DNA from: Pseudorasbora parva
Lineage: Eukaryota; Chordata; Actinopteri; Cypriniformes; Gobionidae
Reading direction: 5' to 3'
NCBI RefSeq assembly: GCF_024679245.1
Contig: NC_090185.1
Coordinates: forward strand, 29,944,670 to 30,008,669
DNA length: 64,000 bases
Position 1 is the first letter of the stretch. Every line of letters starts with the position of its first letter. The notes below the pieces were generated by a model. That model was not told where the DNA came from. It made no database searches and saw only the letters and a list, made by a program, of their open reading frames with translations. The position numbers were made by a program, and so were the translations under genes. Positions 32,668-42,249 of the stretch are shown here, piece by piece.

Positions 32668-33564
32668 CAGTTTGTGCCCGTTGCTTGAACACTATAGACC
32701 CATGCTTAAACTTAAGTAACACAACTTGAAGCTTTCGTTACCATACCTCAAACACATCAACCCATTCCTTAAACAAAAGCGCTGCTTTGCACTCTGGTTG
32801 ATATTCTGCAACACACTTACGCCTTTATGCAACACACTCAGTCCTACATACTACACTCTATTTCAAACATAAGACACTTCGTTCAAAAATGAAATCTCAG
32901 GGTGCCGTTTGGAAAACGCATGTATCCAAGAGAGAGAGGGTACACAGAACAATATTTCAGATTATATTAGAGCAACTTTGGTGGTTCCTGTGGTAAGTCA
33001 TGGCTTGTCAGTGAGGGAACCTGGGCAGGGAGTCCACCCACATCTAAGCCGGTTCACAGTATCATCCATCATAAAGACATTCAGACTGAAAACAGCGACT
33101 CTCCATTCCAGACTGTATCTACAGTATTTGCAGTACTGTACAGTATCACTTTACTGTTTCGCAAGTTGGCTAGTGCTCCTTTTGTAACAAAAAATGGTAG
33201 TTTTATGGAACATACAGTACAGTACATAGCACTGTACCATTGAGATTGTACTGTAGTGTGAAGTATAGTACTGGGATGCTTCACAGAATGCTAACCGATG
33301 AACTGAATAAAAACAGTGACAATTAAAGACTACAGTGTTTTATATAAAGTAGACTAGAGTGTTCCCCCGATCTGAAATTGTATTTATATGATGCAAGTGT
33401 GTATCATTTTGACAAAGAAATGTTAAGTTTTGATAGTAGAGTTTCAATTTGACACAGATGTGAATGGTATATTTCCCAGTGTTGTGTCATGTTTACTTGT
33501 GTGTAGAGTTTTGGCACAGTGAGCGAAGTTTTGCAAAATGTGTTCAAGCAACGGGCAAAAACTG
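32668..33564. mobile_element. Tc1/mariner-like non-autonomous element
   Basis: Inverted ends CAGTTTGTGCCCGTTGCTTG at 32668 and the reverse complement of CAGTTTTTGCCCGTTGCTTG ending at 33564 are each flanked by TA (32666-32667 and 33565-33566). TA target duplication is typical of Tc1/mariner. The interior is rich in GTACTGTA-type motifs and has no transposase frame; the weak frame at 32909-33187 has no recognisable domain. Confidence 0.8.
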
Positions 33565-33799
33565 TAAGACCATGGAAACATTTGTGTGCATTTTATTTTG
33601 TGATTTCAACAGAAAGAACAGAGTTCCCGCAATGTCATTAAGCGATAGAATGAGAATGTAAACCCCAACTACTTTGATTTGATTGGCCATCTCAATCATT
33701 TTGACATTGACGAGCGCCATAACACTCGAGGCGGACCCGACAAAACGATGCTAGTTGAACCAAAGGAAGTTGAATAAACTTTTTTTTCTTTTTCTGCAG

Positions 33800-34635
33800 T
33801 TGGGGCTTCATCTGTGTGTTTGCAGTGCTGATAAACAAAGGTGAGCATCTGAACAATCTATATTGGAAAGATAAATTCCTCCCACTGACTGTTAAAGTTA
33901 CATTTACAGTTTCTGTTGTTTCAGTGTCTCTGCAGGTCACAGTAGAGGCTGTTATTGGCGGTTCTGTTGTCCTGCCGTGTTCCACTGATCATGATCTTAA
34001 ACTTCAAAATATTAATGTTCACTGGAGACACAATGACGGCAAGATTGTGTATGATATAATTCCCGGCAGTTATTCACAAGAGGAACAGGATCCAGAGTAC
34101 AAGAACAGAATAGAGACTTTTCCAGAGGAGCATGAGCGAGGAAACTTCTCCATCAAACTCAAGGATCTCACTCACACTGATGCGGGAAAATACACCTGCC
34201 TCATCACACACACATATGAACAAACTACTGTACAGCTGATCATCAACGGTGTGTGAAACTACTGGAGTACTGCATTAAGTTTTTCATTTATTAAAGTAAT
34301 TTGCTTTCAAATGTGAATACTGTAAGAAATTGATTCCATATTTGAAGTTCACTAGTGATGTTTTGGTCTGAATGCTGCGGTTTATAAAGTATAGATGGGT
34401 CTGTTGTCTTTATCACAGTGAGGTCATGTTTCTTGTTATACTTTTTGTTGCAGAATCATCAGCAGAAAAAGGAACCATATACCCTGAACAAGAAAACCAA
34501 GGAGAAACAAAACCAGACAGTGTGTGGACATCATCACCTTTGATCATTGGCATTGTGTCTGCAGTTATAGTTATAGTTATAGTTATAGTTGTCATTGTAG
34601 CTTGTTTGAAAAAAAGGACCTCAAGCAGTCTTTAG
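33800..34635 (+). CDS. B7-like single V-set membrane protein, gene A
   Basis: Three exons are visible. A leader-type exon (33800-33840, ...FICVFAVLINK) follows TTTTTCTGCAG and ends at GTGAGC. The V-set exon (33925-34248) follows TTTCAG. The transmembrane exon (34454-34635) follows TTGTTGCAG and ends in TAG. Phase-1 joins fit throughout. The V domain has VVLPC and DAGKYTC as the disulfide pair, and INVHWRHNDGKIVYDI and FPEEHERGNFSIKL, a pattern seen in B7/butyrophilin-type V domains. The TM segment IIGIVSAVIVIVIVIVVIVA precedes a short tail, KKRTSSSL. There is no C-type Ig domain, unlike most B7 proteins. The initiating ATG was not found in the leader exon and may lie upstream. Paralogue of gene B at 50940. 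Confidence 0.7.
34567..34590 (+). repeat. GTTATA hexanucleotide repeat encoding the TM core of gene A
   Basis: Four GTTATA units encode alternating Val-Ile in the transmembrane helix. Gene B has no such repeat at the same place. Confidence 0.8.
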
Positions 34636-34639
34636 GGCA

Positions 34640-35400
34640 GACAGTCACGACATGGGTTCAGCAACCCAGGAGGTTGAGCACATTATGATTCATAATGTAT
34701 CGGCTGATAATATTGATAAAGCATTTGGTACATGACTATAGCTTGTAGAGGATGGATATCTGACCCGAGCCCGATGGTACCCGACTGGCCGGGCCGGGTT
34801 CGGACAGATAATTAGAAATGACATTCGGGCATTGAACCTTTTAAATTTAAAACTGCTTATTATGCAAGTAGCCAATGGGCCTGTTTCACTTGATGCAATG
34901 GTTTGTTTTTGTGATTAAAATACATTTAAAATATTACCCTAACATCAGTCTTCCTGCATGCGGAAATTTGTTTATGTCGCCGTGACAACAATGCGCAACA
35001 CGTGTGTGCATATTGCCCCCGCACTCAGAGTCCCGCATTCTCAGACCCCTCGTTTTTAAGAAACAGCGCCTCCTGCTGTTCTGAAGACCGTACAACACCC
35101 TTATCCAAATAAGATATATCATTACGGTGTCGTTTCAATTAAAGTTTTCCAAATAAATCTAAGCAAGTTAGCCTAACGATTTTGCAAACATCTTTGCATT
35201 CCCTGAAAATGTCATTGTTTTCTCTGACTAACAAAGTAGCCAGTAGTTTTTTGTTTTTGTTTATTTAAATAAAAGAAAATTACTGATGCAAGATATACAA
35301 TTACAGATTGAACTATCCTTTGAAAAATGTTATGTGATATTATATTGCTACAATGTTTTTTTAATTCCAATTCCAATGTTTCTTTTAGGTCAACCTATGC
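34640..35400. other. Gene-free stretch with a possible DNA-transposon remnant
   Basis: CCCGAGCCCGATGGTACCCG and GGCCGGGCCGGGTTCGG at 34760-34802 resemble termini of a fish hAT-type repeat, but I could not match a partner end or TSD. The rest is AT-rich with no gene. Confidence 0.3.
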
Positions 35401-35419
35401 TAATGGGCTAATTAACATA

Positions 35420-35930
35420 TTATACATTGTGTATATCACACACTGTGCTCGGATTTGTCTCCTTGGCTAGAGAGACTGGATTGCACATATGTGTCATCTT
35501 TAAAGTTTCAGAAGAGATCTCAACAGTATCACACACTGTGCTCTGATTTTTCTCCTCAGCTAGATACTCTGGAACTCTCAGTTTTGTCACCTCTAAAGTT
35601 TCATTAAAGATCTCAATAACATCACACAGTGTGCTCAGAATATTCTCCTTAGTTAAAGACTCTGGCACTCTCACATTTGTCAAACAAATGATGTGCCCTA
35701 TGCACATAAACTGTACAGCTTTCTTATTGTATCAACAATTAGCCTTATTTACTGAGGTCTCTTCTAAAACTATAGAGGAGATAAATGTGAGAGCTTCAGA
35801 GTCTTTAGTTTAGGAGAAAAGTCTGAGCACAGTGTGTGATGTTGTTGAGATCTCTTCTAAATCTTTAAAGGAGACAAATATGAGAATGTTAGAGCTTTTG
35901 TCTCAGGAGACAAGTGTGAGAAACAGGAGA
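35420..35930. repeat. 93-bp tandem repeat with inverted half (snap-back)
   Basis: Three direct units with the marker CACTGTGCTC lie at 35441, 35534 and 35627, 93 bp apart. About two further units follow in inverted orientation from about 35740 to 35930, marked GAGCACAGTGTGTGATG. Because 93 is a multiple of 3, the minus strand keeps a 95-residue open frame (35420-35707) with a 31-residue period containing SLTKEN/YLAEEK/SLAKET and STVCD. The RNA could fold back on itself. No known family is recognised. Confidence 0.7.
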
Positions 35931-36178
35931 CTTAAACAAAAGTATCCATATAATGTTTATGTATCCTCATTTATGTCTCGCAGAAACATTTGAATTGTTA
36001 AAGGTCCAAGGTTTCAATTGGAAAAGTAAGATTGATTGCCCTTTGGTTAACTACTACTTAGCACAGTTGCATAGTAACTTAGGAACTTCTTTGACAAAGT
36101 TTATGCAGCTGGCACCAGAAGGCAAAGCTGATCCCTAAATGAGACATATAAGAGATAATAAGCCCTTAGTATCCTACT

Positions 36179-36371
36179 GTCAGAGCGATAGCCTTGTGGA
36201 CAGAACATCAACAATGAGGCACAGCAGCACCACAGACAGCACAAGTTCAAGTCCCAGCTAAAGGTATACTCTCCTGTTCCCTTCTCTCCTCTCCCATTGT
36301 TTCCGGTCGCTTATCGTACAATCCAGTCCATTAAAGGTGAAAAACCCCAATGTCAAAAAAAAAAAAAAAAA
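36179..36371 (+). mobile_element. tRNA-derived SINE
   Basis: The 5' part contains a box A-like TAGCCTTGTGG (36189-36199) and a box B-like AGTTCAAGTCC (36244-36254), spaced as in a tRNA gene. A short unrelated body and a run of about 17 A follow. This is the pattern of a pol III retroposon. A flanking duplication could not be made out. Confidence 0.65.
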
Positions 36372-36539
36372 TACTAAGCAAATCAATAAAGAGAACGGCC
36401 ATGTTTCTCATTTTGCACTCCTTTTCCTCAGATATTTCTCATGTCTCAGTTGTGTCTACTCTTGTTTCTCTTATGGATTTTAGGAGAAACATCTGAGACA
36501 CTGCTGATACTATAACAAGAGCTAAATAAGCCATTTATC

Positions 36540-38080
36540 TGCTGTCTGTTAGTCATTACTTCACCTCAGCTCCGCCCACATCCCGCGTCTTTGCCCATTT
36601 TCTGATATCCGGGCGTTGACCTGCTGCCAAGATGGCAACGGGCAGCTCGTCTCTACTTTGCGCTTCAAAACTGCACTTCAGAATCCTATGGGTGACATAA
36701 CGGACACTACATCCATATTTTTTTTACAGTCTATGGTGTGTGTGTGTGTGTGGTTCAAAGAGTGAGTTGGAGAGACATGTTTCAGGTCTGTGTCCACGAG
36801 CTATCACAAGCACTTGTATTAAACGGTAAGCAAGGGAAGCAAAAGATTGCCTTGACGTATCCACAGCTAGTTAGCCAAGCCTTTCGATCGAAACAACCTC
36901 GGGAAAAGCTTCTCTTGTAGGTTTTCTCCTTTGCTCGCACCTATTCCCTTCTGGCTTGTTTGGTCCGAGTTCTTTTACAAGGAGTTTTTCTACTAATGTT
37001 CTTCTTTCGTAGCAATTTAACTTAACTGGGGCTAGTTCAACTCCAACAACTACTTTAGTGCTACTCAACGTCAGCCGCGCCACCTGCAAGGCTGAATGTC
37101 CCGTGGTTCAGCAGTGCACTTCTCTAATCTTAGAGCTACGGGTGATATTTTCAGCGCCCCCAAACCATAAAATTCAACAAGATGATTGGCGAAATATAAA
37201 CTTTTTGCATAGCAACCGGGGAACCATTGGCTTAAATTACAGCACTGTAGTGGTGATGAACTAGAGCCCCAGAAGACTGCACCAACATGATAAAGATAAC
37301 GACGCTGAAGAAAAAACATTCAGAATAAAAAACGTTATTTTAGCATCTAAGTCAGTAAGTCAGTTTTCGTTTATTTGCATTTTGTCTTATAATTTTGAGT
37401 GACAGATATCGCATTTGATTTAGCCAATTTTTTCTGTGATATTTTTTAGCTATGGTGTTGACAATATAAGAAAAATAAATGACTGCACGGACAACATATC
37501 CCCAGTGTCTCTCTTTCTGTAGCCTAAGGTAAATTTAAAAGAGAGATTCTGGAAACGAAATCTAAATTTAGCTGGATCAGTCGGGTACGTCATCGGGAAT
37601 AAAATAATTTATAGCGGGTGAGCATGGATCTAATTTTAAGCGTGAGCAGGATGGTGCGGTGGGGAATAGCAGAGAGTGGGACAAAAATACAGCCCCGCGC
37701 AGATTTAATTTTAGGCTATTTAAAGAAAGTGTAGGCAAAAAAGAGAGAAACAGCCAAAAAGGAGATAATGGACTGACTCCTCTTCTTGAAAGAATGGTTA
37801 AGAATAAATAGCATTTATGCAAATTAAAATTGGGAAATTAAAGTTTAACTTGGTTGATCAGGGCAGGGAACTGGGAACTGTGCAAATGCACTAAACGTTT
37901 TGTTTACTTCCAAGCGCTTGCGCTGTTGTGTTCAATAGTATCCAGGCTACACTTGAGTTACCGACCGCTATACCGTCTTTATGAGAAATCTGATCGAGTG
38001 CCGCAGGAATGTGGACCAGTCAAATCCCGTAGTCACCAGTAAGCTATAAATTCTGGGATAGGGAAGGTTCCATCTGCTGT
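36540..38080. other. Gene-free stretch, probably old repeats
   Basis: The segment CCAAGATGGCAACGG...TTTTTACAGTCTATGG (36630-36736) has the look of a common fish interspersed repeat, but its ends were not found. No coding feature is supported. Confidence 0.35.
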
Positions 38081-38144
38081 ACCCTTCCTTTGCCTGAGAA
38101 CCGAAGGGCGCATTTTGAAGTCACTCATGTATTGCGGCAGCCTT

Positions 38145-38292
38145 CGTCGCACCGCTGTGATGCAATCGCACTTCAAATGTGGCCTTCAGAAGTGCAGCTT
38201 TCACTTTGGGACAGACTTTGTAGTGCCGCTGTGACGTAATCGCACTTCAAATGCGGCCTTCGAAGTGCGCGCACTTCACTTTGGGACACAGC
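38145..38292. repeat. Two tandem ~73-bp units
   Basis: CGCTGTGATGCAATCGCACT, then TCAAATGTGGCCTTC and CACTTTGGGACA, recur about 74 bp downstream as CGCTGTGACGTAATCGCACT, TCAAATGCGGCCTTC and CACTTTGGGACA. The function is unknown. Confidence 0.75.
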
Positions 38293-38888
38293 TAAGTACA
38301 GACAAGTATGCATATTGAAAAACGCTCAGCCACTCGAGGAAAACGTTACTGATCCCAAACCCCGAAGCACAAAGAAAAGGACAGCAGCCACCTTGAGCCA
38401 TCCAGCGTTGATGATGAAAATGTCCCGACAAAATCCATCAACGAGCGAATCCCGATGTGCAGCACTTAACACAACACACACACACACAGAAATAATCTTT
38501 GATCACTTCCGATCAGTCAATCTTGAATGTATGTTGCTCACTCACTTTGGATCTATATCTCCAGTTCGCTCCACTTCTCGAAGGAAAGTTAAATCCCTTC
38601 CCGAACTTAATCTAATTAATACTGTTCTAATAGTTATTTAGCTGTTGTAATTCGTTAAACTTAGTCCAAAAATAATCTTCTTCAAAGTTTTTAACACACT
38701 ATATGCAAAGAAGCGTCTTTATCTCTTGCAATACGAATCTTGAGAATTCTCATTCTCTCTCTAATTCTCATAGAGCTCTCTATTTTTTTTTCACCAGTTC
38801 TCCAGTCTCCACGAGCTCTCTATCTCATCCTGTCCCCTTGAACTTCAGGGGTCACCATGAGAACACTTCATTGGTTAAACATATTTCC

Positions 38889-39625
38889 TAGCCTGAATGC
38901 CAGCCGAACTTAGCCCCGCCCACAACATTTTTAGGTCGGGAAGTTCGGTCTGGCCTTGCTCCATAGAGGAGTAATTATCTCCGAACAGAAACTGTTTGGA
39001 CCAATGAAATCATCGCGGCGGGCTTTAGACGATGACGGACAGATGTTCAACAGTAACGTAATCATCACGTCATCAAAGGGGCTTGGATTATATTTGTTCA
39101 AATCTTAAACGGAGAGCTTGTTTGTATCTGCATTCACCTTCATGATTTCTTTCAAAAATTATGATCATGTTGGGTAAGTACTCTGTGTATCATTAATTTT
39201 TTTTATTTTTTTTATGCAAAGATCGTTTATTTCACCGTGTGTGCAAACAGGATTGCCAAATTTTTACAACAAAACCCACCAACTTCTAGCCCTGAACAAT
39301 AGCTTCTCGGGGGTTTCTCCAAAAAAAAGAAGGCGTTTGGGGGTAAAATGTGTTATTTTGGCAAGGTTGCCTGCTAAAATTCGCACTCATGGGTCTATAT
39401 ATCCCATTATAGTTGCTTCAACTCGCGGACATAGAAAACAACCCGCGGAAAAAAGCGGACTTGGCAACACAGTGCAGTTGAGCTCTGTTGACGCTTGGAT
39501 TGGCTGTAAGTCTATCCAATTGATTTCTTTCCTGGTTTGGTTGAAACACGCCCCATAACCACAGCCCAATGGAGCAGTTTCAGACTCATATTCTGACTAG
39601 AATGGAGTATGACCACGTCAGGCTA
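38889..39625. mobile_element. TAGCCTGA-family DNA transposon with 9-bp TSD, copy 1
   Basis: The left end is TAGCCTGAATGCCAGCC (38889) and the right end TCAGGCTA (39625), forming an 8-bp TIR. An exact 9-bp duplication CATATTTCC lies at 38880-38888 and 39626-39634. The interior seems to hold another nested repeat around 39240-39480 (AGGATTGCCAAATT...GGACTTGGCAACACAG). No transposase was found. The second member of the family is at 40708. Confidence 0.75.
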
Positions 39626-40223
39626 CATATTTCCACTAAAATAAAATGTTCTCCTACATTTCAACTGCAAGACGTTTCTTTACACATTTAACAAATATGA
39701 ATCACATTGAAAATTACTTAAAGAGATTTAAGAATAAGAGTTTCTCATTTCCAACAATATTAATCCCCATTCCAACATTCAAATACTCGTTCACATTATA
39801 GAACTTTTTTTAACTTCTTTTCAACAAAGAAATAAACTTCCATAAAACTATAAAAATAAATCCTTAATTTTGGAAGGGCCCTACAAATGTAACAAAATAT
39901 AGTGCAGGTTATGTTCAAAACTAGAAACGTTATAGAAATACAGTGAAGAGGAAGGAGTTGTTTGCTGTTTTTCTCACAGCTGTGTGGCGCCCTCTACTTG
40001 ATAAACACCTCAACCAAATCTTTGATGAATATGGTATATTTCAGTATTCAGTAATATTTTCAGTTACAGTCATGCTAAAAAAGTATTTGGATAAATACTA
40101 AGCCACACTTTAATGTCATTATATAACAAAATATTAAACCAGAATACATTTATTTTAAAGACATTGTACAAGTACAATGTAAGTGGTTATTAAAGGGTTT
40201 GTTCACCCAATAATTAAAACTAT

Positions 40224-40226
<3 letters not shown>

Positions 40227-40302
<76 letters not shown>
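40227..40302. repeat. (TA)n microsatellite
   Basis: About 38 uninterrupted TA units. A second block at 40419-40461 yields spurious Tyr-Ile frames. Confidence 0.95.
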
Positions 40303-40307
<5 letters not shown>

Positions 40308-40415
40308 CTGTTACATTTAACTATATGACTTTTTTTTTCAGACAAATACAATCAGTTATATTAAAAATGTACTCGCTAATCCAGGCTTTATAATGGCTTT
40401 GAATGGCAGCCCAGA

Positions 40416-40464
<49 letters not shown>

Positions 40465-40707
40465 ATCTGGTTGTTTAGTTCTAATTTTGTTATTGAGGAA
40501 ATTAATGAAGACATTCCCTCAGTCCCATTTAAAAAACATTTGGGCACTCCAGCAAACACCAAGCCTGTGTCCAAGCCCTCTACAGACCTGAAAGACCATC
40601 AAGACCAAGACGTCCGCTCCAAAGTCCCTTCTGTGTGTAAAATCTCCATTCCATTCCTTATCTTCAGCTAACCAGGAAATGACCACACCAGGAAATCAGT
40701 CCTCTCC

Positions 40708-41228
40708 TAGCCTGACAAGCCAGACCCACATCAAGATGTTTGGTCTGGAAACTCACCATTGACAGGTCTCAATCCGAGGGGCGGGATAAACGGTTGTCTA
40801 TCAAACTCCCTTTGCACGCGATAGGATAGCGCTACAACCAACCAGAGCAACGAAGGTGAAGCGGAGGTAACGTTAGCTGATGATTAAACTTTTGCCGTAT
40901 CCGGTCGGCAAAACTCTGAACACATCTTCCCTTTTTAAGAATGACTTCAGTGCCGTTCTTTGTTCTTTTCTCAGAGAAAAGCTTAACTGCAATTCTTCCA
41001 GAGTCGCGGTCAAAGCTGATTTGAAAGACCGCCGTTCGCCAGCTTCTGTATTTGCTAATGGCACGCAGGCGGAACTCTGCCATCATTATGTTAAGCCCCT
41101 TCCACCGACTCTACACACGAATTGATTGGCCTGACCAGAATTTGTTTTTTAAAGCTCAGAAGGGTATCGAGAGTTGCTAGACGACACTCGCGGCAGATTA
41201 AATTTGGTCCGTCTAGATTTCTAGGCTA
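40708..41228 (-). mobile_element. TAGCCTGA-family DNA transposon with 9-bp TSD and helicase fragment, copy 2
   Basis: The left end is TAGCCTGACAAGCCAGACC (40708) and the right end TAGGCTA (41228). An exact 9-bp duplication GTCCTCTCC lies at 40699-40707 and 41229-41237. The minus strand encodes a 63-residue fragment (40873-41064) matching the start of a RecQ-type DNA helicase: LRKEQRTALKSFLKREDVF followed by Walker A, LPTGYGKS. The element is 521 bp and carries no transposase. It shares its ends and TSD length with 38889-39625. Confidence 0.75.
40873..41064 (-). pseudogene. RecQ-like helicase N-terminal fragment inside a transposon
   Basis: The order LRKEQ (motif 0-like), ALKSFL, DVFRVLPTGYGKSLI (motif I) is that of superfamily-2 RecQ helicases, which usually read LPTGxGKS. 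The frame stops three residues after motif I at TAA, so no helicase core follows. It is either a captured host exon or a relic of a helicase encoded by the parent transposon. Confidence 0.6.
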
Positions 41229-41654
41229 GTCCTCTCCAGAACCAGCAGGGAAACACTGGCTAATCGACTTTTGGTCAGAACTAATATGAGTTCCAGAGAC
41301 CAATCCAGCCCCTGTTCCCGCCCCTGAGTCCGCTCCAGCCTCTGAGTCTTCAGAGTGCAGTGCTGGCGAACAGTGTGAAGAACACGGAACACGTGTCTAA
41401 TATGGTTAAACAGAAAATATGGTAGCTTATACGCAATAACTGCACTTTTGGTTTAAAATATTAATGTTAACCATTTTCTTTCCCTATTAACGTTTGCTGC
41501 TGCATCCTTTATGTCTATGGCTTATCCCGATTTCTCCAACTACGAGCTACACCACGGATCACAGAAAATGCGTGGTGCATTACAATGCAATGTGTTAACG
41601 CATTGTTAATGCGTTAACTTTGACAGCCCTAATATATATATATACACACACACA

Positions 41655-42240
41655 CACCTAAAGGATTATTAGGAATACCATACTAATACTGTGTTTGACC
41701 CCCCTTCGCCTTCAGAACTACGTTAATTCTACGTGGCATTGATTCATCAAGATGCTGAAAGCATTCTTTAGAAATGTTGGCCCATATTGATAGGATAGCA
41801 TCTTGCAGTTGATGGAGATTTGTGGGATGCACATCCAGGGCACGAAGCTCCCACTCCACCACATCCCAAAGATGCTCTATTGGACTCAGTGAACTCCTTG
41901 TCATGCTCAACAAAAACAATTTTAAATGATTCAAGCTTTGTGACATGGTGCATTATCCTGCTGGAAGTAGCCATCAGAGGAGTGTTACATGGTGGTCATA
42001 AAGGGATGGTCAGAAACAATGCTTAGGTAGGCCATGGCATTTAAACGATGCCCAATTGGCACTAATGGGCCTAAAGTGTACCAAGAAAACATCCCCCACA
42101 CCGTTACACCACCACCACCAGCCTGCACAGTGGTAACACGGCATGATAGATCCATGTTCTCATTCTGTTTACGCCAAATTCTGAAAGACAAAAATGTCCA
42201 TGAGGATGGATACACAAGGGTCAAAACTAGCAACACACCT
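41655..42240. mobile_element. DNA-transposon fragment, abundant fish repeat
   Basis: It begins CACCTAAAGGATTATTAGGA and continues with long sequence that looks like decayed transposase read on the minus strand (SPIEHLWDVVEWELRALDVH, typical of Tc1-type C-terminal SPIENLW...). The right end is missing, so it is a truncated copy. Confidence 0.6.
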
Positions 42241-42249
42241 GATACTGTA

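Noticed and set aside
40356..40671. Tyr-Ile-rich frames around the TA repeats (also 53236-53469)
   Set aside because: Translations of simple (TA)n sequence.
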